Shown here one piece after another: positions 25,301 through 34,600 of a stretch of 64,000 nt of DNA; the first letter of the stretch is position 1; every line of letters starts with the position of its first letter. The DNA comes from Asterochloris sp. CNOR1 (lineage: Eukaryota; Chlorophyta; Trebouxiophyceae; Trebouxiales; Trebouxiaceae). Below the pieces are notes generated by a model, which saw only the letters and a list, made by a program, of their open reading frames with translations, was not told the DNA's origin and ran no database searches. The DNA is taken from assembly GCA_963969365.1 (NCBI GenBank), contig OZ017755.1, forward strand, positions 2,604,001-2,668,000. The letters run 5' to 3'. A program made the translations under genes and the position numbers.

Positions 25301-26578
25301 AGTGGCACCACAGCCACGAGATCTGAGGCCGGTCCCTGGGGATGCGACTGGCAGCCAGATGCGGGGGCCATGACAGGGGGCACTGGAGGCGGCTGCAGTG
25401 CGGCTTCTCCAGCTGCAGCTGCAGTGTGCAGGGCAGGCATGCCCGATGCCCTCCAGTCAGATTCTATCTGCCCCAGCTGGACACACTCAGGCTACCGGTC
25501 CAAAGAGTGAGCAGCAACAGTGGGGCATGCTGGCCCACACCCATCCAGCTCTGTGAACTCGTGCAGGCCCCACCTCCTTGAGGCCCACAATGAAGGGGTG
25601 CTTCAGGCTGCCTTGGTGCACGATCTCCCGCTTCACGTTGGCACGGTGGCCGCGGATGCGCTCGCCTGCAGCAGTAGAGGCAACTGCCATGGTCTCAGTG
25701 CAAGCTCCGGGTGCATGATGGCTGCACAACGGCCTGCTGCATGCTGTGCAGTTGTTGGAAGCAGTGCAAAGGCAGGGCAACCTTGGGCAGGCCCCTTGGA
25801 CAAGATTGGACAGAACCCTCAGTTGGAGTAGGGTTCATCAGGCAGAGGGTGGAGGGCGTACCGCGTGGTAGCAGCTTGATGGCCACCTCCTGCCCTGAGG
25901 GGTCCAGTGCTTTCACTACGTGGCCAAAGCTGCCGCGGCCCAGGAGTCCAATCTGCAGGCAGGCAGGGTGTCCCTTCAAGAAGCCCTCCGTGCAAGGGCC
26001 CCTCGTTAGAGGGAGGTGCAACGCAGTGGGCGACACATCGTGTGGGTACACTCTGCAGTCAGGCGTCCTCTGCACCAGTGGCAAGAGACTGCTGCCGGCA
26101 GGCCTGCTGGCAGCAGTGAGATGCCGCAGGCACCGAGGCAACAGATATCCTAAGACGTCACTTCTGTTCATGCTCGAGCAGCTTTGCGGTGCTGCTGAGG
26201 CCGGAGGGCTACATCCAGTGCTGCCCGCCGAACCTACAAAGCATGAACAGCAGATACAGCAAGCCCCATATCAGGAGCATTCCAACTGACCACGGTGTAC
26301 TGCTTCAACATGATCAAGTCATGCGCTGCCTTCTGGGGCGTGCCGTAGCCTGCCGTGGCATCAAGGAACTTGTCTGGCTGGGGAGGCAGCACTTGCACCC
26401 CCATGTCAGGCCCTGATCCTAAGGGAACCTTCAGGAACTGGGCGATGTGCTCCCTCTCGTTGCTGCCACTTATGAGGGCGTGCCCTGCTAAAAGCCCAAG
26501 ACCGGGATGGACCTCCAGTTTGGCCTCCGTCGAGCAGGCGCTGCCGGCTGCTTACGTGCTCTTGCTGCCCGAGATCAT
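22331..26578 (-). CDS. SnRK2-like Ser/Thr protein kinase, copy B, with N-terminal extension
   Basis: A second kinase of the same family, directly behind copy A. A 23-nt first exon (26556-26578, MISGSKS) joins in phase to 26291-26462 (NEREHIAQFLKVPLG... ending MLKQYTV), then the Gly-loop exon IGLLGRGSFGHVVKALD with [10 protein letters not shown] (about 25870-25952). Next come KREIVHQGSLKHPFIVGLKE (about 25585-25650), AIVMECAQGGDLFKFL (about 25070-25243), [10 protein letters not shown] with KICDFGFSK (about 24560-24667), [20 protein letters not shown] (about 24175-24275), KADIWSCGVILYTLIYGCYP (about 23490-23690), KQHPWFLEDLPDGALAMNDV (about 22833-22950), and LQHMQAINEVIDQG to the TAG at 22331-22333. 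The roughly 65-residue N-terminal extension is unlike canonical SnRK2s. Like copy A it has NRD for HRD. The shared exon map shows a tandem duplication. Confidence 0.88.
22940..23560 (-). repeat. Arrays of junction ghosts in kinase B introns
   Basis: Two sets are visible. (1) Plus-strand CCTCTGCAG-(T/C)GCAGCACA blocks near 22950, 23050 and 23165, derived from the acceptor of the exon encoding RMPLAGIKQHPWF. (2) An 87-bp unit, CACCTCTGCAGGGTCTGCA..CTCAGCAGGTGGAGAC, at about 23410-23485 and again from about 23498; the copy from about 23498 is the real exon end with its donor. The copies keep splice-like signals but lie between the two flanking coding exons. Confidence 0.7.
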
Positions 26579-26853
26579 AAGAGACTGTGAGCTTCTAGCC
26601 TCCACATGATGCCCCAAAGCCACTCTTAGGGCCACCACCATGATGCCCCTATCAAAACCGGGATATAATGTTACAGAAACTCTACTCCAGCAGTTGCCTC
26701 CAACTTCGCTACACCTTGTTGCTGCCCGTAGGTGGAGGCAGGTTCCTCGAGAGGGTTCCAGCTGGCTTCTGACAAGAGAGCATCAGACCCAGCAGTTGGA
26801 GAAAGCATTCAGCAGCACACATCCAGAAAGCTGTCAGGAGATCCTAAGAATCT

Positions 26854-27998
26854 CAGAGAGGCTTGAAGGGCGTGGCTGTGAAGGTGTCATTGAAGCGTTT
26901 GAAGGCAGGGTGGTAGGCAAATTCCTGCAAGCACCAGAGGCAAGGCGTGTGTCAAGCTGTTGCGTTGGGTGGCATTTGCCTGCTACATCACAGCCCAGGC
27001 ACTCAGTTGCAGCCTCACCTTGATCAGCATCTCAATGCCCTTGGCATGGAACTCCTTGGCATTGTCATAGACGCCATGGATTTCTTGGCAAAGCGCCAGG
27101 TATTTCTGCTGGAAGGGGCCCACATCGGTGGCAAAACTGCTCTGCAGGGTCCGCAGGAGCTGCTGCTCATGATTTCTGGCTGAACGGGCACCCAACAAGC
27201 AGATGTCTCAGGAGCTCATGTTGGGCACTGAGTTTGGGCTCATGCTGCAGGAGCCTGTTGCCTCATCCATGCTGCCTGCTGCCCAGAATGCTGCCGCAAG
27301 CAGCAGTCATGACTGCGAAAGATCCCTGCTGGCCCAGCAAGCAACAGTGTGTGCCAGAGATGGCATGCTGCCTGCACGGCAGCGTCCGCTTCCACATGCA
27401 GCCATCATCCAGCAGGCATAGATTGTGGGAGCTTGTTGTGAGCTGAGCTGCGTGACCGATACGTTTGAGCCAGATGCAGCCAGGACTCACAATCCACTTC
27501 TGGTTGGCCTCTGTGCGCTTCACCAGCTCATCCCGCTTCCTGGTCAGCTCAGCCAGGTAGTTCTCAAACCCAATCCTGCCCTCGTCATCTGCCTTGATGT
27601 CTGCAGCACCAGCATGCCCCTGCCTGCGGGTTGGGGGCCCATGACAGCTGAGCAGAGCTGCATGCTGCATGCAGCTGTGCTGCACCATACAGTTGCTGCT
27701 GCAGGGCTGAGCCAGGCGCCAACCCTGGGTGGTGGCAATTCGCAGGCAATCCTGCACTGCTGCCATGCCTGCATGTCTGGAGAGCGCACCTTCTTCTAGC
27801 TCTTTCAGACGCCGCTGCAAGTCAAGTACAGTTCCAGAAATGCTGCAGAGACATGCAGGAGCTTGTCAGGAACTCCTGTTGGCTGACACCCAATGCTAGC
27901 TGCAGAGCTTACTTGGTGGCATTCTTGGTGAGTTGCTGTGCGGAACGAGCCCCTGCCTTGATGTCCTGGCTGGGCTTGGCCTTCACGGCCTTGCTCAT
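26854..27998 (-). CDS. Small coiled-coil protein of unknown function (about 170 aa)
   Basis: I do not recognise the family. Exons joined in phase: MSKAVKAKPSQDIKAGARSA from the ATG at 27998 (about 27911-27998, donor GTAAGC); ISGTVLDLQRRLKELEE (about 27789-27844); DIKADDEGRIGFENYLAELT..RTEANQKWI (about 27492-27603). Then comes an exon ending EFHAKGIEMLIK (about 27020-27180) whose 5' boundary I could not settle, and EFAYHPAFKRFNDTFTATPF to the TGA at 26854-26856. The sequence is helical and heptad-like over most of its length, with a distinct aromatic C-terminal motif (YHPAFKRFNDTFTATPF) that looks conserved. No membrane segment or targeting signal is seen. It is divergently transcribed from TIC20 across about 226 bp. 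The in-frame upstream ATG codons near 28130-28327 overlap the TIC20 5' region and are unlikely starts. Confidence 0.65.
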
Positions 27999-28224
27999 GC
28001 TTGTAGTACGATTGGGATTGAGAGCGACACCGAGAAGCTCTCGAGTGTATCAAACAGCCAGGAGGCCGTAGACTCCCTTCCTCCCGCCCGGAGGCGAGCA
28101 ATCTCGGTGCTGCTGATTTCATTCTTGTTGGCCATTTCACAAGCAGCAACATGACGCACAGCTGCCACTGCAGTGCTCCTAGGCCTCATGCAGGACTCGC
28201 AAGCCGATCTGGCGGCAGGTCCAT
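27999..28224. promoter_or_regulatory. Shared divergent promoter region, coiled-coil gene / TIC20
   Basis: These 226 bp separate the two inferred start codons, which point away from each other, so both promoters and 5' UTRs must lie here or overlap the genes. I see no clear TATA box. The interval has open reading frames on both strands that I regard as chance. Confidence 0.4.
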
Positions 28225-29868
28225 GTGCAGCACAGCAGCTCATCTGCAGGACAGGGCCATTCCTCGTTGCACAGGCAATTTGAGGCACCAGAAGCTGCAG
28301 GTAGTGCTGGCAAGGGCCACAATGCATTCACAGGAGGCTGGTCTGCTGTGTCAGCACAGAGCTGTCCGCTGAGAGCTTCCAAATGGCTGCAGGTCACGCC
28401 TGGCAAAGCCTCACGGCGCAGCTGCAGGAAGGTGTGCAGGACGTCTGCATCGTACAACAACAACAGTGGGGGCGTGGACATTGCGGACAGGGTGGTCGCA
28501 GCTCTGCCCTTCTGCATCCCGCTGTTTGATGGCCTGCGCTACGGTGGGTCGCCGACCAGGATGCGTGGCCACTGCAGCTCTGTTGAAGCCTGCTTCAGAA
28601 GGCAGCCTGGTGGCCGGTCCTGTACAAACATGCCTGGGTCATTGTGCTATGAGTCCATAGAGCTGGAGGACACCATTAGCAGGCTCTTGAGAGTTGAATG
28701 CCTCAGGGAGAAGGAGCACCCGCCAGCGTGGCAGAACAGACAGGAGAGCCAAGATGTCACACTGCCCTCAAAGTCTGGCTGTTTTCTGAGTGGCACCCTG
28801 ACGCCTTGCTGCAGGCAAGTTTTTCATGCTCCAGTTTCCTATCATGGCAAAGATCCTGGCCCCACTGGACCCAGTCATCAGGCTGTACTTTGGCTTCCCG
28901 TTTGCTAGGTGGGTGCTCTGTGCCTGCCTTCGCTGCTGTTCTTGCCCCCAACAAGCACATCATCAGAACCCACTTGAAGCATATCTGCTCCACTGATACG
29001 AGACCAACCTTGTTGCACGCCCTCCCTTCAAGGGGGGTGCTTGCGCTGCTCCCTTTCTATCCCAGAGGCTGCCCGTCCTGTGGCCCTGCAGTGAACCTCC
29101 AGTCTGTTTTCATCAGTTCCCTTTGCTGCACAGTCGCCCCTGCTTCAGCAACAAGTGCATCTGCATACCTGAAAAACCTTCTGAGCACACCTGACCGACC
29201 TGCTGCCCTGCAGCCTGATCATCTTCTTCGCTGCATACCTGGGCATAGTCAACAACCAAAACTTCAGTCGCTACGTGCGCTTTGCAGTGCTCCAGGCAGT
29301 GCTCCTGGACATTGTTCTCATGTGAGCTATGTCACAGACTCAGGGATGTCTGCTGGCTTGTGCTGGTTCGAAGTGCTGTGGCCCCTGGTAGCCTGATCTG
29401 TGGCTGCTGCACCAGCCTATGGCTCTGGAGGAGCTGTAGGTGTCTCTTTGCTCTGTATGCTGCAGCATCCTGCAATCTAAGCACCGCCAATGGACAGTTA
29501 CGTGCACACGTGTCCAGGATGCCTCTACCTGTTCTCTTGTGTGTGGACACTTTTGCCCTGTATGTGACGGCTTGATTGTCTGACCCTGCAGCTTGCCAAG
29601 CCTGATTGAGAACCTGATCAGGCCACCTAGCAGCGGACCTGGGCTACAGCTCTACATCTCTGCCTACAACACTGTGTGGCTCTTTGTGTTCCTCTGCGTG
29701 TCATATGGGGCGGTGAGTGTTATAGGGTGCTGCTTCATCCTGCTTGACACTGCCCCTGACTCCAAGGCAAACACTGAAGTACGCTTGCCGTCGCAGGTCA
29801 CTTGTCTGCTTGGGAAGACCCCAAGACTTCCCTTCATTGCCGATGCAGCAGAACAACAACTCAGATGA
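28225..29868 (+). CDS. TIC20: TIC20-type subunit of the chloroplast inner-envelope protein import translocon
   Basis: TIC20 is a four-helix membrane protein forming part of the import channel of the inner envelope. Five exons join perfectly in phase: 28225-28549, about 28813-28907, 29214-29321, 29592-29712 and 29797-29868. The first about 85 residues from the ATG are rich in Ser, Ala, Gly and Arg and poor in acids, as in transit peptides. Family hallmarks follow: RVVAALPFCIPLFDGLRYGK, FPFASLIIFFAAYLGIVNN, FSRYVRFAVLQAVLLDIVLI, GPGLQLYISAYNTVWLFVFL, and GKTPRLPFIADAAEQQLR before TGA. Each hydrophobic block corresponds to one of the four membrane helices, with the C-terminus short as usual. The only competing start is none upstream in frame within the exon. 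Introns here are comparatively free of ghost copies. Confidence 0.9.
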
Positions 29869-30795
29869 AATGTTGGATGTCAGATATCTGCCCTCGTTCC
29901 CCTGTCGCAGACCATGTGTCCACAAGATGTCCCTAAGTCCATCCCTCTTAAGGTCCAGCTTTGAAACCCAAAAGGTGCAAGGTATTGCCAGCTGGTCGCA
30001 GCACCAATGCTGCGCTTTAGCCTACAGAGCCAACATGTTGAGGTTTAAGTTGCAACATGCTTCAGTCCTGCTTCAGAGCGGACGCGGCATGGGAGGCTGG
30101 CTTGGAGTGCAAAAAGTCTGCTGCCCTGCTAGTGAATTGGTATTTTTGGTTGTGAGCTTCCTGATGGCTCATAGCGCGCAGCCCAATGTCAAAGGCAGGC
30201 CGCCACATGGACCTTAAGGTCATTGTCGGGCATGCTGAACTGCAGAGCCTGCCAAGCCCTGATTGCCAAAGACTTCTTTGGGAAGGTGACATGTCAGGGC
30301 CGCTGAGGCAGATAGTGATGGGAACTTCCCTGACTTGAAAGCCTGTTCTGCTCAGTCCTCAGGGGCCTTCAACAAGTACTGGAGGTAATGGTCGTGGGTT
30401 TACAGCATGTGTTATGCAGCCTGGAATGCCTGGAGGGACAACACATCTATGACAAGCAGGCACCCAAGGCACAAATGTGGGACCCTCCTCCCATCTGAGC
30501 AGCCCCGTTTTACAGAATGGAACGATTGCAGATGTCGCTGCCATGGAGGCAGCCAAAATTTGATTATCAGGCTTCATTATAGCTGCGGGTATCACTGAAA
30601 GATGAAGGCATCAACACTGAGCCCAGTGGGTCATGACCTACGGCCTTGACCCCACTCAAGCAGGATGTCATGCTGCTGCACTCGCAGCACGGGTGGGAGT
30701 CCAATAATTGAACGAAACAAAATCAAGTGGGCAGCTAGCTGCTGCGGGGCATTGCTGTGAGCGGCTCATGTCAGAGTGTCGAATGTCTTGCGCAG
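29869..30795. other. Intergenic stretch between convergent gene ends
   Basis: About 930 bp between the TIC20 stop and the stop of the minus-strand basic-tail gene. It presumably holds two 3' UTRs. ORFs up to 157 aa occur but show no recognisable motif or splice-consistent neighbours. I see no repeat or element. Confidence 0.5.
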
Positions 30796-31580
30796 TCACC
30801 TGCGACGCTTATTCTTGCGCTTACGGTGACTCTGCTGCTGCGGCTTTGGCTGCGGTGTGTGGGGAGCCGCCTGGACAGCCTGTGCCACCTGACTGCCAGC
30901 TTTCTGCCTGGTCTGGTCTGTTAAGGCCCGTTTCTCAGCTGCTGAAGCGCGCAGGTCTCGCTGCGTCTGGCTCCGCCATCTGAGGATGCACACAGGATCA
31001 TCAGCTGATTGTTACAGTGAGGAAAGTCTGCGGCTTTCTGCATCTGGTAGGAACATCAGCAGATGCCTGTCCTGACCGCAGCTCTGTGCATCTTCGTACC
31101 TGCCATCCCTATCAAAGAAACTCCTCAGGATGGGTGCCTCTGAGAGGACATCAGCAAAAGGCAGCCCCTGCAATAAAATTGATGCATGCTCAGTCTCAGA
31201 AATGCAGTCCGAGGTGCTACGCATGGCGAGCTCATGATGAGGCTTGCCCGAATGCCCTTCCTCTCAAATCTGTGCCTGTTCCTCAGCCACGCTGCAGGCA
31301 GCAAGTCATGTGCATGAGCGGTCTCAACCAGAATGCCATGACAGCAGGGCCCACAAGCTTCACCTGGAACGATCTTCAGCAGCACGCAAGCTACCAGTGC
31401 AGCTGGTGCCAGTCCAGAGTTCCGCCCATATGAGACAGGTTCGCCATCTCTCTGCTTGGCTGCAGTCTCCCTCTTGGCCTGCAGCCTGCTGTGGTGCACC
31501 TCCTTGGTCCATGCCATGTCTCTCCTGAAGTATTTCGCACAAGAGGTCTTGATCTCAACCCTACAGTTGCCTGATGCCAA
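30796..31580 (-). CDS. Small hypothetical protein with strongly basic C-terminus (about 140 aa)
   Basis: I do not recognise it. Three exons fit in phase: MASGNCRVEIKTSCAKYFRR...GLAPAAL from the ATG at 31580 (about 31395-31580, donor GTAGCTTG); GLPFADVLSEAPILRSFFDR (about 31101-31170, acceptor TTATTGCAG, donor GTACGA); and RWRSQTQRDLRASAAEKR.. (about 30796-30981) ending in SHRKRKNKRRR-stop. The N-terminal half is mixed helical. The C-terminal half is Gln/Ala/Pro-rich and closes with a run of Lys/Arg that could serve nuclear or nucleolar localisation or RNA binding; that is inference. Its ATG lies only 63 bp from the ATG of the divergent H+-pyrophosphatase gene. Confidence 0.6.
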
Positions 31581-31643
31581 GATTCATGCCGCATGCTGAG
31601 TGCTGGGCTGAGCTATAGGCCTTCGACAGCAGCATACCACGGC
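31581..31643. promoter_or_regulatory. Extremely short shared divergent promoter
   Basis: Only 63 bp separate the start codons of the basic-tail gene (-) and the H+-pyrophosphatase (+). If the starts are right, core promoters must overlap or sit inside the opposite gene. An upstream in-frame ATG at 31593 for the pyrophosphatase would shrink the gap further to 12 bp. Confidence 0.35.
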
Positions 31644-34600
31644 ATGACCGAAACCAATGGAACAGCGATGTTGGATCTGGAAAGCCAGCCTCTGAAGAAG
31701 AAGTTCCGCGCACAGAGCAGACTCAATCAGAGCCTGGCAAGCAAACCTTTCCGGATTGCTATACTGCTGGGCAGCCTGCAAATACTTCTTCCTTGCGTTT
31801 TGACAGATATTCCCCCCAGCCCAAAGATCTTGTGCATAGGCACCACAACTTACTTGCAGTGTCCTGCAGTGCCTTCAAATTCACAGTGCAAAGTCATCAC
31901 TGCAGATCTCCAGATGTTTGGGCGCCGTGGATCACAGGGTGTGGGTCCTGCTGGCGATGGCCATAGGCAGCGCTGGCCTCTATGCAGCCCTCCGCACCGC
32001 AATCACCTTGGTCGTCGTTCTCATCATCTCAATGGCCATGCTGCTGTTTGCCACATGGCTGGCAAAGTGGGTCCTGGCCAAGGACGAGGGCACTGCAGAC
32101 ATGCAGGACGTGAGTGCTGCATGGGGCAGTACCGACATTGGCATCATATGTGGGTCCTGTCATTCAGGATGTACAGCCGCTGCATTGCATCGCTCAACTG
32201 TCTTGAGCAGCTAACCAGCAGAAAGGCCATGATGTTGTCTGCTTTGGCCTGGCTGCAGTCCCTACTGTGCAAGCCTACCACTATTCTCATGCTTACCCAC
32301 GATCAGGAGGCGCTGCCAGCAGTCACCATCAGCATGGATGCTAAGACTTTCAGGGGTGCAGTCTTCAGCATCCTGGGGCCGCAGCAGTAGCTTCAGAGAT
32401 TGTACTGGCAGCTCAGCATGGCCTCAGATAGCTATGCCCTGAGCAGGGTTGACCAGCACTCTGGCATGGTCGCGGCATTGCAAGCGAAAGCTCCACCTCT
32501 GCTGCTCTACAGGGGAAAGTGTGCTGGGCGTTACCCGCACGCAGGTTTCTGATGCAGTGGCAGGGACCTGCCAGTCCCTTGCAGGATGCCCCAAGAGAGT
32601 TCTGCTGTGTGCAGGTGTCCATGCCACCACAAAAAGCTCAGCAGGCTGCTTCAGCATGGCAATGCTGACACATCTTAAACCCTTTGCCTGTGGGCAGGTG
32701 TCAGGTGCCATCAGGGAGGGGCCAAGAGGTTGGTTCAGCAAGGCAAGGCTGGCACGAGCCAATCTTCTTGGCTGTGTGCAGGTGTCAGGTGCCATCAGGG
32801 AGGTGGCAAGAAGTTATTTCAGCAGGGCAATGCTGGCACAACTCGATCCCCCTTTGGCCATGTGCAGGTGTCTGATGCCATCAGGGAGGGGGCAGAGGGT
32901 TACTTCAGCACGCAGTACGGAACCATCAGCAAGCTGAGCCTGGTGCTGGCAGCGCTCATCTGGCTGCTGTACAGATTCAGGCAAGGGACGCCAGAACAAG
33001 AGGCAGCAGGCCTGACAAGGTGAGGTGTGCTCCCATGGTTGTCGCCCTGAGTACCAGGACACGACACAAGTGCTGGGCCACTGTGCCTTGACATACAGTT
33101 AATGAGGATCCAGGTTTCATCTGAGTTTTGTGTGTGCAGGAGCATTGTGCAGCAGCCTGCTGGCTGCCTCCCTAATGTGTGGGAAAGGCCTGCAAGCCCC
33201 TGCTGCTGGTCATGCTGTGCAGCAGCACTAGTGGCTCTGTGCCTACACAATCCTCTTCTAAATGGGAATCATGGCCGCCCCTGGGCATGCAGATGCCAGC
33301 CAGCTTCTGCCTGGTTGGGCACACACTGCTCCCTCCTGCTCAGGTCGATGCTGGCCTTGCTGCGCAGTCTTTTGCTCTTCTGGGCGCCCCGATCAGGGCG
33401 CCATATGGATGATCTTGAAGCATTGGCCACTGCACTGCAGCTCACCGCTGGCTCAGCTGACCAGTGTGTCCTTGCTTTTTGGCGTTGTGTGCAGCAACAT
33501 GACCAGCTGGTCTTGCAGCAGTGGCAGGCTCATGGTGTTGGCCCCTCTGACAGTAAACATTATGTTCAGTGCCCTCTGCAGGCGCCCAAATGGCTGCCCA
33601 GTCAGGCAGTGACAAAGATTCTGCTGCAGGATGACGCTGGCCCTGCTGACCAGTGTGTTCTTGTTTCCGGGCACCATGTGCAGCGCCATGGCTGGCTAGC
33701 CTTGTAGCAGTGGCCAATTCCTGCTGCTGGCCCTTCCGGTTGTATCACCTGTGTTAAGTGCCCTCTACAGGCGCCCATCTGGCTGCTCATGCAAGCTGCG
33801 GCTGTTGCCTGCTGCAGGTCGACGCTGGCCCTGCTGACCAGTGTGTCCTTCATTCTGGGCGCCCTGTGCAGCGGCATGGCTGGCTACGTGGGCATGTGGG
33901 TCAGCGTGCGGGCCAATGTGCGGGTCGCAGGGGGCGCCCGGCGCTCGGCACGGGAGGCGCTGCAGATCGCGCTGCGCGCCGGGGGCTTCTCGGGGCTGGT
34001 TGTGGTGGGCATGGTGAGCTGGGTTGGCTGCCAAGGACATCAAAGGGGACGCCGTGTGTCAGGATGCAAGGTTCAGCACCTGCAGATGGCAGGACATGAC
34101 TGCCTGGCAAGGGGGTGACTGCGCGACAGGCAGTGAGGGTGGTCGTAGTGGGCATGAGGAGCTGGGCTGACTGCCAAGGATAGTCAGAGGGACGTGTGGG
34201 AGCGGGCATGTGCTTCACCAGATTGCAGCTGGCGGGAGGCATCTGTTTGGCAGGGGTGTTGCCTGTGTCGCAGGCGGGAGGCTTCTTGGGGCTGATTGTT
34301 GTGGGTATGGGGAGCTGACTGGACTGCCAAGGACAGCGGGGATGCCTTGTGGCGGCCATGTGGATCATCACCTGCAGGTGGCGGGAAGCTTGGGGGTCGC
34401 CTGCGCTGAAGGGGGCTGGTTGATCTGGGCCTGCCACAGAATCAGCACGATTGTACATGGCCATGTGCCACAGATGTGCCCAGCCTACATGCAGGTGCGC
34501 AGGCGTCCACCATCCCTGACTTGGCCCTCCTACAATACTGCAATCACATTGTTGTGATCATATGCCACAGCGGTGTCCGGCCTGCCAGTGATGCACGCAG

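Noticed and set aside
27995-28327. 110-aa minus-strand ORF upstream of the coiled-coil gene as an extra N-terminus
   Set aside because: Overlaps the TIC20 transit-peptide exon. The downstream ATG at 27998 gives a clean, phase-consistent start.
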